DNA of 64,000 bases from Ceratothoa steindachneri (Eukaryota; Arthropoda; Malacostraca; Isopoda; Cymothoidae): the NCBI GenBank assembly GCA_963969495.1, contig OZ018326.1, positions 1,630,631 to 1,694,630 on the forward strand, given 5' to 3'. Positions 36,281-50,879 of the stretch are shown here, one piece after another. The notes beneath the pieces are model-generated. The model was given only the letters and a program-made list of their open reading frames with translations. It ran no database searches and was not told where the DNA came from. Within the stretch, counting starts at the first letter, position 1, and each line of letters opens with the position of its first letter. The translations under genes were made by a program, and so were the position numbers.

Positions 36281-37984
36281 ATTAGCCTAAATCTTGTATA
36301 TTTAAGTACGTATCGAATTTAGCCAATTTTAGAGGGTCTAGTTAATCGAAGTAATTATTGTGTATTATAATATTTGGAGTATTTCTGTGGTTCATGTTTT
36401 GTTTTTGTGTAGTAACTTGTTAAATTTAAAATATAAGTTCATTTTAGGAATTCCTGTGCGTTTCTCTATATCCTTACGTGTTTGAAGCGGCTCTTGTTTT
36501 GAAACAACAAAATTAGCACTCTTAGAACAAAGCCTACTTCATCAAAGAAGTATATCACGACCACAAAGAATACCGCTACAAAAAGGGGTGTCAGGTGTGA
36601 AGTGATCTATAGGGGCATTCTCCTACACTTATAATTTAATTTTAATTTTTTGATATGTTTAATTTTATCTTGGAACTTTGAAAATTTTAGTGGTTATGTA
36701 TAGCTAACTAATGCTCAAATGTTATAATGCAATACATCTTGAAACTTTAAACTACAAGACTTCAAATTTAAGCAAACACATGCACACCTAAAGGTTTAGA
36801 ATGCTCGCTATAATCTGGATTAATTATTGTTAATTAAATTTTGTTGAATGTTATAAGCTTTATTTTATTAACACACTAATCTCCGTTATTTTTTATGCAA
36901 TTGCATTTTAATTAACATTTGTTTTTTTTAAATTCTGACATAACTGAAAAATTAATTTGTTAAAAAATTAAAATGAAGATAAAAGGACTGTTGAAGTAAA
37001 AAAGATTACGATATAATTATATAGTGTGTTAGTGCTGCATTATAAATAAATAACCCTTATATACAATAGAAATTAAACTGGAATCCTACTGTTTTATGTA
37101 ATTATAATTCAATTATTTTTTTTTCGAGTGTGTTTGATTCTTAAAATAATATTTGACATAACCATTTAAAGTATATGTACACTTTTGACCAGTTAGAAAG
37201 TCACATAATTCAAAGGAGAGTATTTCTAATTGGTTGCTACTTTCAATTATTTTCGTCAGTGCCCATTTCCTTCCTTTTTCGACTCTATGGAATCCAATCA
37301 AGTCCTGCATTCTGCTTGAGCCATTGCTCTCTCTGTTTAATTTAGCCGCGCAAGTTGGAAATACGAGGGAATTAGACCTAAAGTAACAGTAGAAAAAGAA
37401 ATAGGAAGGAATTCGATTCTAACCATCACCAGTTTAGTGTAAATAAACCAAAAGAAAGTATGAAAAGGAACAATAAGTTGCTTTTATCTTAAAAAATAGC
37501 TTACAATTAATATCAAATTATATATTATGAACTTTAATATGAAGCTAAGCAAAATCACTTCCTATAAATTATTATGTTTTACACATACATCATTGTAGGA
37601 ATAATAACTTAGACACAGATTATATCTTTAACAAACTAAAAAAGAATGAACAATTCTAGTATAACTTATAATGTATTTAATTACTAGGATAACCAGACGA
37701 TTTTTCTCATTCGCAGTAGATGATTTTAAAATATATTAATCTACTTTCACTCCATGCTCTTCGCCATGGATGCGCTATATGTTTTTGTTCCCCTGTGTAT
37801 TCTTTATTTCGTAGCATGTCCTAATTTCCTGATCTTAACTAATGAAGTGTAAAATGATCTCGCGGCTTATTAGAATACTTTCCACCTACTGGCTTTAAGC
37901 ATGTGATGAGGGTGACCCTTGCTCTTAACCTTTCGATATTTGGAGGAGGGCAGGTCTCTGAATGTCGGGGGCCTTGATAATTGT

Positions 37985-37986
<2 letters not shown>
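36281..37986. other. AT-rich sequence without recognised features
   Basis: No gene or repeat recognised, apart from the GCACTCTTAGAACAA motif at about 36510 that is shared with position 4708. Confidence 0.45.

Positions 37987-38021
<35 letters not shown>
37987..38021. repeat. (TA)n microsatellite
   Basis: About 35 bp of perfect TA. Confidence 0.96.
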
Positions 38022-38024
<3 letters not shown>

Positions 38025-38289
38025 TAAAAGATTAAAGGTATAATGTAGGTAATATCTCTTTTTCCGCCATTAGTAAACATTGCATTCACTATACCTAAAC
38101 ACTACTAACACCTCCTATTATATCTGACTACTAATATAATATTGAACATCGAAAGGCTTTCAATATTTATATTCTAGCATATAAACAAAAGAATTTTCAA
38201 ATGTGAATCTGTATTGGACATAAGGTTACATTGTTCTTTAATTTAGAATTTTAATAATCTTGCCACTCTTTATTGCTGTTTGGTTACTT

Positions 38290-38420
38290 AGGCTATTTAC
38301 GTTATCTAAATTTTAAGTAGGGTAACCTAAACTTAACTTAGCGAAACCTATATTAACCTAACTCATACCTATATAACAAACATAAGCCTAACCTTACCTA
38401 ACTTAAACCCAGGAACATAA
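38290..38420. repeat. Degenerate CCTAA-type repeat
   Basis: Repeated AACCTAA, CCTAACTC, GCCTAACCTTACCTAACTTA motifs. This is the complement of the TTAGG arthropod telomere repeat, heavily degenerate and clearly interstitial. Confidence 0.6.
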
Positions 38421-38466
38421 CACTTCAACTAACAAAAGTAGAGTTTAGAGCTTTCATCATTCAGTA

Positions 38467-39755
38467 TAAGCTTGAGGAATAAGTTCTTGCTTTTTTTTAT
38501 GTTGTGTTGATTTCAAGTTTCGTTGACGTAATTTGTGCACATATTAAGAAAGAGAAATAAATTTGCAAAGGTTAGGTTACGTCTCTTAATAGCGTAGACT
38601 ATTAGGCTTTTGCTTAGGCTACGTCTTGAAGTTGAGTAATTAGTCATTGGGGTTATTTAAAAGTTGTGTTCATTTAATTTTTGTTCTGTACCCTCAAAAT
38701 GGAATGTCAATTTGAAAGAAAGGCGCATTTTCGAAATTTGTTGTTATTCATTTTCAATCGAGACTGGAATAATGCAAACGCAGCCAAGGCTCGCCACCAT
38801 ATTTTTGCTGTGTACGGAGAAAATGCTTTAGAAAAAAGGACAGCTCAATGGAGGTTTTCACGTTTCAAAAACGGTCATTTCGATCTTAATGTCGAAGAAC
38901 ATTCTGGTTGCCCCATTAAGTTGGATGAAGATCGATTGAAGGAGCTTCTTCATGAAAATCCTCTTCAGTCAACTAGAGAATTGGCTGTACAATTGGCGAG
39001 TGAACAGAAAATTCTAGTGAATCACCTTTATTCGATGGAGAAAGTTCAAAAACTCGGTGCATGAGTTCCTGCACGCTTTGAGTGAAAGCAACAAACTTCA
39101 ACGCTCCACGATTGCCGCAGGTTTGCTTGCTCGTCACAAGGCTACTCGTGGATATAAGGACAGGTTTCTTCACCACATCAACACTGGCGACGAAAAATGG
39201 TGTGTTTATGTCAACATGAACCATCCAGAAAAATGGCTTATGAGCTCCTTGCGAACAACGAGATTGGCATTGCAGAACTCTACGTTCACCAGAGGTATCG
39301 ACTGGCCGAAGCTATTCGTGAAAAGCGACCTCATCGACGTTATAGAGTCCTTCTGAAACACGAAAATGCTCGTCCTCATATTGCCAATATGACAAAAGAC
39401 GCCATCCAAACGCTAAATTTGGAAATGTTGCCGCATCCACCATATTCGCCAGACTTGGCTCCATCGGATTTCCATCTGTTCCAATCGCTCTCCAGCAATT
39501 TGCGCGGCGTTTTGTTTAATACTGATGTTGAATTAAGAACCTAGTTAGACGAATTCTTCGTGTCAAAATCCAGAGATTTTAATTGCAGAGGCATCGAAAA
39601 ACTAGTTGAACGTTGGGAAGAAGTCGTAAATATCAACGGAGAATACATTATTGATTAAATTGCATATTGTCATCAATTAAAAATGAAGTTTTTCTAAAAT
39701 TGTTATTGATAATGAATAAATTTGATAAAACCGCAAGAACTTATTCCTCAACCCA
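38467..39755 (+). mobile_element. Mariner-family element, nearly full length, inactive
   Basis: Terminal inverted repeats share TTGAGGAATAAGTTCTTGC perfectly: forward at about 38472-38490 and reverse complemented at 39733-39751. The right end is bordered by TA. The left boundary is uncertain by one or two bases. The length is about 1.29 kb. The sequence is unrelated at the detail level to the two deleted mariner copies, so a second mariner lineage is present. Confidence 0.88.
38699..39658 (+). pseudogene. Mariner transposase pseudogene (mellifera-like)
   Basis: The ATG at 38699 opens MECQFERKAHFRN, followed by the paired helix-turn-helix region (FRNLLLFIF..., RFSRFKNGHFDL, STRELAVQLASEQ) and MEKVQKLGA. 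The Trp codon expected next is TGA (39062-39064), and one extra base near 39071 shifts the frame. The catalytic domain follows: HALSESN, RHKATRGYKDRFLHH and TGDEKWCVYVN with the first Asp. A segment of roughly 35-40 residues before YELLANNEIGIAELYV is missing. The second catalytic Asp, normally HDNARPH, is Glu here (HENARPH, codon 39362-39364). The third, SPDLAPSDFHLF, is kept. A TAG follows ELRT, then LDEFFVSKSRDFNCRGIEK and LVERWEEVVNINGEYIID to the stop. There are at least four independent inactivating changes. Confidence 0.92.
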
Positions 39756-41298
39756 TAAATAAAGATAAGTATTAGATCGTGTCAAGATAAGAAAAAATAT
39801 CTCAAATCCAACTCCAGTGGAATTAAATTAATAAACATACGAATATTAATGGTATCTTAAATGAAAGTTTCCTTTTGCATTGGTAGTACTCGTTCAAAAG
39901 TGAACGCACAGGTCCTTTACAGTGGTACTCTAAGTAGGTTTAATGTGTTAGATATATTTAATATGAGATAAAATATGTTCGTATATATTTCTGTGACACT
40001 TTCTTTGAATAAACCTTAACTATCACACAATTTCGCGAAAAATCCCTCGTTTTGGGACGATTATTTAAAACTCAGGTTAAATGGTTTAATACATAGTAGT
40101 GTAAAATTTTGAATATTTCCAAAGTAGCTGAGTATAGGTTTTATTAAATGAAATCTTCTTTTTTAATGGGCTTTTTTATCGTGTAACCACAGACCTCTTC
40201 ACTTTGTGAGCACATATGAGCTAAGAGAGGACAATTGAAAGGAAAAAGCGAAGAAATACAAAGATGAGGGAATGCTAAAAAGAAATACAGGAAGAATTTA
40301 AAGCAAAGAGAACGACCCTAACACTAAAAAGTGTGGTGGCTTACGATTATCCTTGAGAGAGAACGATTAAAGTGTTCAGTACCGTACGAGTAACCTCTGA
40401 GTATATAACACCCTCTTTACTCTTACATTGAGAATAAACAGACTTTCTAACGAAGAAATAAAAAAGAATAGATGAGTAGGGGTGAATTTTAGGTTGAAAA
40501 GAGTTTCTTTTACGATTCTCTCTCTGATAAATTTAACCATGCAATACAGTAGATTTTCTCCGGCCCAAATAATTTATTCCTGGAATGATTTTCATAAAAA
40601 AATGATAGAATCCATATTGATTAGAAAAACTACAAGTTTCAACGCTACGCTGGGGCAATATAAGTATCGCACCTTTACCCCAAATCATAAACGACATACA
40701 TAATGAATTTAAAATTTCCCGATTATTAGTGATTTTAAACAGATTTTTTATTTCTGTTTGAAAATCAGTACTCTTCTCTGTATACAAATTAATATGGTAC
40801 AATAAAATCCATACTGAAAGTGGTCTCGCGATTAAACAATATTGTTTTAGTTAAAATTTATTTTGGAGACTATTCACCCCCCTCCGTTGTATACACCCGA
40901 AATACCTATCGATAACGACCACATTTAAAGCTTTTCCCAAACTAGACATATATACAGTTAGTCATTTTTCTTCCCTTTACCTATCTTTCTATAATATCTC
41001 TTAGATTTGAGACTTAAATTTCTCTATCTTCAGTTCTCTAAAAATAACTAGGTCTTCACTGCCATTCAAATTGTTAGCAGCAAGATCTCATGTAATTTCC
41101 TTACAAATTCTCTACTCAAGCTTAGATTAGATAAGGATTACACTATATCAGGCAGATAATACACTAGGCAGGTCTCAATTGTACACTTATTATTTTTGAG
41201 TGACATATTCATAGTCAATAAATCTCTCATGCCACCTCTAACTGAAATAGCACAACTACTCTCTCTTCACACCTACTAGCCCGAATTAGAACTGTTTG

Positions 41299-41336
<38 letters not shown>

Positions 41337-44300
41337 ACAATCACAAAAGCTTACCAAATGTATGGCTTAAACACAAACATCCATAAGTGTTAAAATTTGG
41401 TTGGATTAACTAAATTAATTTCATTAGAGGACTAAAAATCATGTTCATGGCCATCATTTCTTAATACACCGAAAGGACAACTAATAGAGAGAGTGAGAGG
41501 GCGAGAAATAATGCAAATTTAGATTTATTATGTGTTTTGATTCGCCATAACAGGTAGAAATCATTCTTTTCTCATAAGTATGATAAGTCGCAGATGTATT
41601 AAATAATCACTATTTCATTAATTTTTATATTTTCATTTTATCTGTTCGTATAATTTTACCATTCTATCTCCTCTTACTTTACTGAAATTTCTAATATTGG
41701 GATATATTGGAATGGATTGAGAGGATATCTCATTTCAGTTAAAAGTTCTAGAGATTAAATTTTTTTACCCGGAAATGGGTTCTTGGGAAAAGTTTATTAC
41801 TTATTATATTTTCATGGATGAAATATATATCCTTCCATTATATTTCTCTGCATCATGAGGAACGATATATATCCTCGTAAAATTCTACAAATTGGCCGCT
41901 ATTCTTTGGCATCACGATAACATTACAAAAACTCTCATTTTAGCCGCGATCAAAGATAGAATCAGGAAAATTGATTTTACCACAAATGAATAACCAAGGT
42001 TTTTCTAATGATTCAAGATAAATAAAGGTAGTTCTCGCTTTGCCTCATATGTAGTTAAGATTATATTTTTCATTTGCGTTATGGTTTAATAATCTACCGA
42101 ATTTAGCATTTTTAGCTTCTTTTTTTTAAAGGTTTGTAATATGGGTAGATTTCTATTAAAAATCGAAAGCTACATAAAGTATAAAGTTAAAGGTCACTTT
42201 ATTTGCCAATGTTAAAATATTTTAGTGTAACTTAGCAATTATTCAGGAAATTTGAAGTTTATTCATAATTCGATATTACATAAACGCCCGTCTTTTAAAT
42301 TTATATAAATAGTTCCAGAGTAATCTATCACATTTGATTAATTTAGAGTAATTGGCTGCATTAAGGATATGTGAAAGTAGATTAGAGTGCAAAAAGTAAA
42401 CAATGTCTATTTAAAAAAAGAAGTAGCGAGGAAGACCAAACAACTGTATTATCTACTTGTTTGCACAACAGCATAACCAAGTCTCTCTTGGAACAAAGAT
42501 TTTACGCAATATTGGATGATATTTTCTAAAATGTTTTGGAGCACTTTTAATTCGATTAAATCATAATTATAGATATTCAAATTATAAATTAATAAAATAA
42601 GGTTTACTTCTAAGACCTAGGCTATAACTCTTTATTTTCTTAAACACATGAATTATTGCTGAAAGAAATTAATCATTTTTCATTCTTTTTTTTAACAGTC
42701 ATTGTGAGTTATACATCTTAAAAATTATGAGGCATGAGGTAACTCTTATTTTACGCAATGGCTCTTCTCTATAGCTCCTTACAGTCTTCACTGTCTAAAC
42801 AATCCCAGCACGAATAAATATATATTCTTTCCTGCTTATTTCGTTTGTGAGTACAAAAATTCTCCTCTTAGTTTCTTTCATACCATTTTACACTGAATAA
42901 AAAAAAAGAAAGATATTGTTCTGAATGAAATATATATGACCATCTTCACTCAAAATAAATACCATTGAGGTCTTTAAACATTCTCTTAGATCGTTTAGAG
43001 AGGTTTAAAAATAAATCATATTCTACTGTGAAAATACATGTATATTGTAAATGATTTTTGTGGACATAATTACATCTAGTACCCACCAATAAGTAACGTG
43101 ATACAATCAGGCTAAAATCTGAGATTATTGTTTTTGCTATATTGAAATGTAAATGTAATCTATGAAGTAATCAGCCATTCGAGGAATACACAAAGCTGAA
43201 TTGATGACTTTAACATTTGTTGATATTTAGGATTTCAGAGGGAAGCTAATTAATATTTCCCTCATTAGAATAATAGTACTCCTTAATATTACGCTTATTA
43301 GAATAATCCCTGAACAAAAAATGTCGGTTGGGAAAGAGAAAGAGAATTACATATTTTAAGATAGGGTCGAAAAGGAAGAAAAAGAAGATGTTGGAATGGG
43401 AGTTCACAGAAAACTTATTATTGAATTTCTTTTGCGTATGCAAAAGAAATTGTTATTTTCAAGTTTGGAAATTGAACTAGTTAGTAGAGTTTGCTCAGTG
43501 ATACAAAATAAGAGATTGCTTAAATTGTTAGAAATTAAACCATTATTTGTAGTCTATAGTTGTTTCTAAACACTTTTCCTAGTTCCTTGGTTTACTATGC
43601 CTCATCTCTAATCATTTAAATTCTCTTTTCTTACTTTTCCATTTCGTTTAAAGAGCATTCTTCCATTGAGTAGGGCAAATTCATTGAATGAAACTGAAAT
43701 GACTAATAAATATTTATGATGATTTTAACTTGTTTGAAATATAGGAGGAAAATTACACGGAAAAAAAAACAACTCAAATCGCTATGGCGGGAAATAATTA
43801 TCAGAAAGTTCCACTTTTTGTAGGAAGGCGCGGACAAGCTCATAAGGTCATATGGACGAGGCTTTTATAGTTTCTACAAACATACCAAAGATCTTTATAA
43901 AATTGCTGTCTTTTTAGATATCGGAAATGAAAAAGAATTTGAGATCTTTGAGCATTTGCCACAGCCTCTTCATTTGATCATACTATCCCTTTAATCTTGT
44001 TGGCAGGAGAATTTTTATGCTATGCACACGAAGTGCATGAAATTACTATTTAGAGAGCACTTTTGAAACAGGAATAAGCCTAGAATTAATGCCTGGATTG
44101 GCTATAAACGTGACCTTTTCTACAACTATCTGCATTATTCATAAGGGGCAATATATTGAGTGACAATGCAATTAAATATATGTGCATTTACATGAGTGAA
44201 AAAATATCTTTTACATCTTCACTAATGAATGTTTGATCTTGCCAAGGGATTTTTGGACGTTAATCATATTCTATTAATTGACCAATTATGGACGAAATAT

Positions 44301-44690
44301 ATTGGCATTGTTTACACTAATCTGCATAGGCAAAAAAACACAAATTATTTATAAGAAATAAAATGAAGTAATCATTTGAGTGTCACATGTGAATGAGTTG
44401 ATTAATTCCGAATTTAATAATATCAAGGTTTATAAAGGAACATATTTTACGAAAACTATTTTACTAATTAGCATGAGCTCTAGGTGAATAAATAATATTT
44501 TAAATTAATTTTGCTTGTTATATTAATAGTTTTCTTGAACATTCAATTGATTTAATAATCAGTGATTAGATTAACAAATTATTTAATATAATATTAACTA
44601 ATTTAACCGGATATTTAGGTATTTAGAACTAAATTAGATTTGATAGAGAGTTTGCGCGTAAGGACTTTGGGAAAGAAAAAGGAGGAACTA
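39756..44690. other. AT-rich stretch; (CT)n microsatellite at 41299-41336
   Basis: The only repeat I can name is an imperfect CT tract of about 38 bp at 41299-41336. Frames are short, frequent-stop and unrecognised. Confidence 0.5.
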
Positions 44691-45623
44691 CGAGGGGCGG
44701 TCAATAAGTTTTGCGAATCAGTGGGGCAAAACAGAGGAAGGGGGAGGGCTGTTTGTTGGCGTGTTAGGACAAGTTATGACAAGTTAGCACCGGCAGCCGC
44801 ACGCTTCCTCCTCGTCCATTTAAGAAGCAGTAGCTGATCGCAGATCATCAGTCACAAATTTCTCAACAATGGAGAAGGTTGAGCAGCACGCAGTGATCAG
44901 ATTTTTGACCAAGGAAGGCAAGAATGCAAAAGAAATCCATGAACGCATGGTTCCAGTGTACACCGACACCGCCCTTTCCTATGCAACCATTGCTCGCTGG
45001 AATAAGGGGTTTTGCCATGGTAGTGAGTCTCTTGAAGATGACCCCCATCCAGGACACCCGTCAGACGTGACCAACGAAGACTATGTGGCCCGTGTGGAGA
45101 GGATGATCCTCGAAAATCGACGGGTGAAGGTCGAGAGAAATCGAGCGAGAACTTGAAATATCACATGAAAGTGTTATCAACATCATCCACGACAATTTTG
45201 CCATGACCAAGGTCTTTGCCTGTTCGGTAACTAGAAACCTCACGCCCCATGATCGACTTCAGCGTCGCCAAAGTCCACAAGGCCAGAGTTGTACATGCGG
45301 CCCTGCGCAGGTGCGGATTCGAGGAGCTCAACCATCCCTCCTACAGTCTAGATCTGGCTCCTAGCGACTACTTTTTATTCCGTCAGCTCAATGTTGCACT
45401 GCGTGGACGCCGGTTTGGGGGGTATGAAGATATCAAGCTCGCCGTCGAGGAGTGGATTGAACAGCAGTCGGGAGATTTCTGGTTGTCGGGAATTCGAAGC
45501 CTCAGGGACAAGTGGCGCAAGTGCATTGAAGTCGAGGGTAGTTATATTGAAAAATAATAAAAAACTTTTACTCATATCTCGTTTCCTTATATCCGAATTG
45601 CAAAACTTATTGACTGCCCCTTG
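44691..45623 (+). mobile_element. Internally deleted mariner-family element, copy 2
   Basis: The left end CGAGGGGCGGTCAATAAGTT and the reverse-complemented right end CAAGGGGCAGTCAATAAGTT form terminal inverted repeats of about 28 bp. TA flanks both sides (44689-44690 and 45624-45625). The length is 933 bp. It is the same family as the 5001-5921 copy, in the opposite orientation. Confidence 0.92.
44869..45557 (+). pseudogene. Mariner transposase remnant lacking the catalytic core (copy 2)
   Basis: It opens MEKVEQHAVIRFLTKEGKNA and keeps the helix-turn-helix region (YATIARWNKGFCHG; RRVKV). One inserted G near 45133 shifts the frame to REIERELEISHESVINIIHD, up to RNLTPHDR. It then passes, out of frame, straight into DFSVAKVHKARVVHAALRR, SLDLAPSDYFLFRQLN and WRKCIEVEGSYIEK with a stop at 45557. 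The junction lies at the same place and with the same +1 frame shift as in copy 1. About 120 residues, including the first catalytic Asp, are absent. The HTH and both termini are well preserved. Confidence 0.92.
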
Positions 45624-45629
45624 TATTCA

Positions 45630-46430
45630 TAGCGTATCCAAGTGATAAACGACGACAGACTGGGATTTCGACGCCTTTCCCTATTAGAAGAGTATTTTTT
45701 GTTGACATGGAAACTTGCCCCCAAATTAAGATAGATTCAATAGTTTGCCTTCAACTTCTCCGTATTTCTAAGAAAAATATTAATGAAAAAATCCTGAAGA
45801 AATCCTTAAGAAAAATGCCCTTTTTTTGGCTGATATTGAGCCAGGTAGCTGGAACTCCCTTCTGCTGGGAAAAGGAATAAGAACTGGGGCTGTTTACTTG
45901 CTCGAAGCTTCTTACTCCTGTATGTACAATAATTAATTTACATGACTTCTAATCTCAGTGCAAGCTAATGTGCCAGGTAGTTATATATTTTCCGGAATCC
46001 AGGCTTGTATTTTTTTGTTTTATTGAAATATTTTGTGCATAATTCATCAGAACAAGATTTAAAAAAATACTATTCTAGTATTTACTAAGAAAAATTGGCC
46101 TGAAATGAGTCTCTGAATTAATTAATATTAAATCTATCATCATTACACAAATATTTAGGGGGTATGGAATTTACATATAGTAGGTTCAGGAGGTATATAG
46201 TAGGTTCAGGTATATATCAACATTTTTACTATTTTATCCCATATTAACTTACAATTATATCATCATATCACTCTTCTCATTCATCATTCTGTAAATTGTA
46301 AGTGAAAATCAGAGATTGGTTTAAACCAGTTCCTTTGCTCATTATTGAATTAATGCAGGGGCGCCTCCCTAAATATTTCATAAGTTGCATCGTTTGCTTT
46401 CTAGGGAGGAATTCATAGTCATATTCTAAG
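45630..46430. other. No recognised gene; short tandem repeat at 46176-46208
   Basis: ATAGTAGGTTCAGG occurs twice in tandem at about 46176-46208. Nothing else was recognised. Confidence 0.5.
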
Positions 46431-46449
46431 AGGGCTGGTAAAAAGGGGT

Positions 46450-46545
46450 GTTAGTACAATAGCAAGGAATTTGAAAGCCTTATGTTGTTTTACATTCTCT
46501 TTCGAATGATAGAATTGCCAATGTCCCCTGAGGTTAGTCCTGGAA
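46450..46545 (-). repeat. Module M, copy 1 (inverted)
   Basis: The reverse complement contains GACATTGGCAATTCTATCAT, TCGAAAGAGAATGTAAAACA and ACATAAGGCTTTCAAATT, matching copy 2 at 46966-47060 almost base for base. The pair forms an inverted repeat with a 420-bp spacer. Confidence 0.85.
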
Positions 46546-46965
46546 TTATTGAATGTTTTGAATGTCTTAACGTCATAAATCAGAATAAGTGAGAGCACGC
46601 GAAGGAAGTTTATTATTATTTACCTTATACAATGTTGCAATGCGTAACTTGCAACTTTTTATAATATGTGAGGATGAAATTGATTAGTAATATTTAATAC
46701 TTGGCATGGATAGTGTAAAAAAGAAATAACAAAAGAGGGTATGACCACACCAAGTAAGAGTTATTGAGTTAATTCTTGATTAGGCAGGATACTAAGTGAA
46801 GTAGCAATGTATAGTGCAAAATAAAAACATACGAGTAAAATAGAAAGCTGCATACTTGATATAAGTGAGAATAACACGTGTAAATCTAAGTTTAGTGCTA
46901 ATGAAATATGATTGAAAAGAAAAAAAAGGTTAATTTAGAAGAATACCGAGAAAATAGAACGTGTT

Positions 46966-47060
46966 GATAATTCCGGGAATAACCTAGTGAGGACATTGGC
47001 GATTCTATCATTCGAAAGAGAATGTCAAACAACATAAGGCTTTCAAATTTCGTTAGAATC
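46966..47060 (+). repeat. Module M, copy 2
   Basis: GATAATTCCGGGAATAACCT ... GACATTGGCGATTCTATCAT ... CATAAGGCTTTCAAATTTCG TTAGAATC. The TAGCC array starts directly after it. Confidence 0.85.
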
Positions 47061-47084
47061 TAGCCTAAAATAGAATGGGCAGCA

Positions 47085-48120
47085 AGGCTGTGATAAGCCT
47101 AACCTAGATTAGTATAACCTAGCATAATATAGCCTAATTTATCCTACCTTAGCTTAGTATAGCCTAGCCTATCGTACCCTAGTATAGCCTAGCCTATCGC
47201 ATCCTAGTATAGCCTAGCATATAGTATCCTAGTATAGCCTAGCCTATCGCATCCTAGTATAGCGTAGCATATAGTATCCTAGTATAGCCTAGCCAAGCTT
47301 AGTATACCCTAGTGTAACCTAGCATTATATAGTATAGCCTAGCATAGCCTTGACTAGCGTAGTATTGCCTAGTGTAGCGTAGCATACTATAGCCTAGCCT
47401 AGCTAAGCCTAACCATGTATGGCTTAGCATTGCATGCCAGAGTCTAGCCTAGCCACGCGTAAAGTAGCCTAGCCTAGTATAGCCAATATAACCTTGCATA
47501 CGATAGCCTAGCCTAGCCTAACAGACTATAGGTAACCTTTTTATAGCCTATCTTAGCATAACTACACCGAATATAATATAGTCAAGCATATCATATTATA
47601 GCCTAGCCTAGTATATCCTAGACTAGTGTAGCATGCCTTACCCTTGACTAGAATAGCCCTGCATAACTTAGCCTATTATAGCCTTAGTTAGCTAGCCAAC
47701 CGTAGCCTAACATAGTATTACCTAGCATAGCAGAGCATAGCCCTCCCTTGCCTATTATACTTTAGCTTACATTAGCATAGCATAGTATTGCCTTGTCTAG
47801 CCTAGTATAGCTTAGCAAGCTTAGCCTAGCCTAGCATAGTATAACCTAGCCTAGCTTCAACTATCTTAGACAAGTATAGCCTATACTATCCTATTATACC
47901 CTAGGCAAGCATAGCTTAGTATTGTTTGACATAGCACATTATATGCTATCCTAGCATAGCATTCTATAGCCTAAATTAGCATAGTATTTCTTACCCTTGT
48001 ACATTATATCTTAGTATAGGCTATTATACCCTAGCCTATTATAGCCTAGGATAGTATAGCCTATTCTAGGCTTGCCTAGCAGAGTATAGCATATTAAAGC
48101 ATAGTCTAGTCTAGCATATT
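47085..48120. repeat. Degenerate TAGCC pentamer array, about 1 kb
   Basis: Almost every five to ten bases contain TAGCC, TAGTA or TAGCA (for example CCTAGTATAGCCTAGCCTAT, repeated several times around 47170-47290). The array is imperfect throughout, with local higher-order copies near 47160-47290. It is related by one base to the telomere-like CCTAA pentamer. No coding potential. Confidence 0.92.
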
Positions 48121-48162
48121 ATCGGCCGAATAGTTATGATTTTATGGCCAGAGCAAAATAAT

Positions 48163-48390
48163 TCCCGGTTAACCTTAGGAAGACTTTGACAATTATATAA
48201 TTCAAAAGAAAATGTAAAATAACATCAGGGTTTCAAATTTCGCTAAAACCAGACGAATAGTTATGATGTTATTGCCAAAACAAAATAATTTCCGAGCTAA
48301 CCTTGGAAGGACTTTTGCAATTATATCATTCAAAATAGAATGTAAAACAATATCAGGGTTTTAAATTTCGTTAGAATCGGCCAAATAGTT
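48163..48390 (+). repeat. Module M, copies 3 and 4 in tandem (48163-48255, 48289-48390)
   Basis: Both carry AACCTTNGGAAGGACTTT-like starts, ATTATATNATTCAAAA, AATGTAAAA-AA-ATCAGGGTTT and AAATTTCGNTAGAA/TAAAA, followed by AATAGTTATGATGTTA. They are more diverged than copies 1 and 2. The spacing is about 126 bp. Confidence 0.82.
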
Positions 48391-48399
48391 ATGATGTTA

Positions 48400-50352
<1,953 letters not shown>

Positions 50353-50763
50353 AGTGTATATGTGTATATAGAAGACGCTCGATCTATTCCTGCGGCCACA
50401 ACCGATCATAAATATGGATCATTCACGCTTGCGCTTAAACTGCTGGACGCGCAGGGAAACGTTTAAGATTAAAATTCCAAATTTATCCAAACATGGCTAA
50501 AAAATTTTAAATTTTCTGAACTTCGCCAATTATAATAATTTTAAAAAGAAACTCTAAACTAAAATATAGAGTTATATAAGAAGAATATAAGATATATAAA
50601 ATAAATTTTCTGAACTTCACCATTTTATTTTTTGATATTATAAAACAATTATTCAAAATAACTTTGATAAAAAAAACATAACTCATTACCAAACTAAGAT
50701 GAAATTATTATTCAAGTACTCAAAAGAAATGCCCCTCTTAAATTATATAGTTAGTGATGATGA

Positions 50764-50878
<115 letters not shown>

Positions 50879-50879
50879 C

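Noticed and set aside
47085..48120. Possible telomere or subtelomere
   Set aside because: The pentamer is TAGCC rather than CCTAA, it is degenerate throughout and flanked by ordinary sequence; an interstitial microsatellite.
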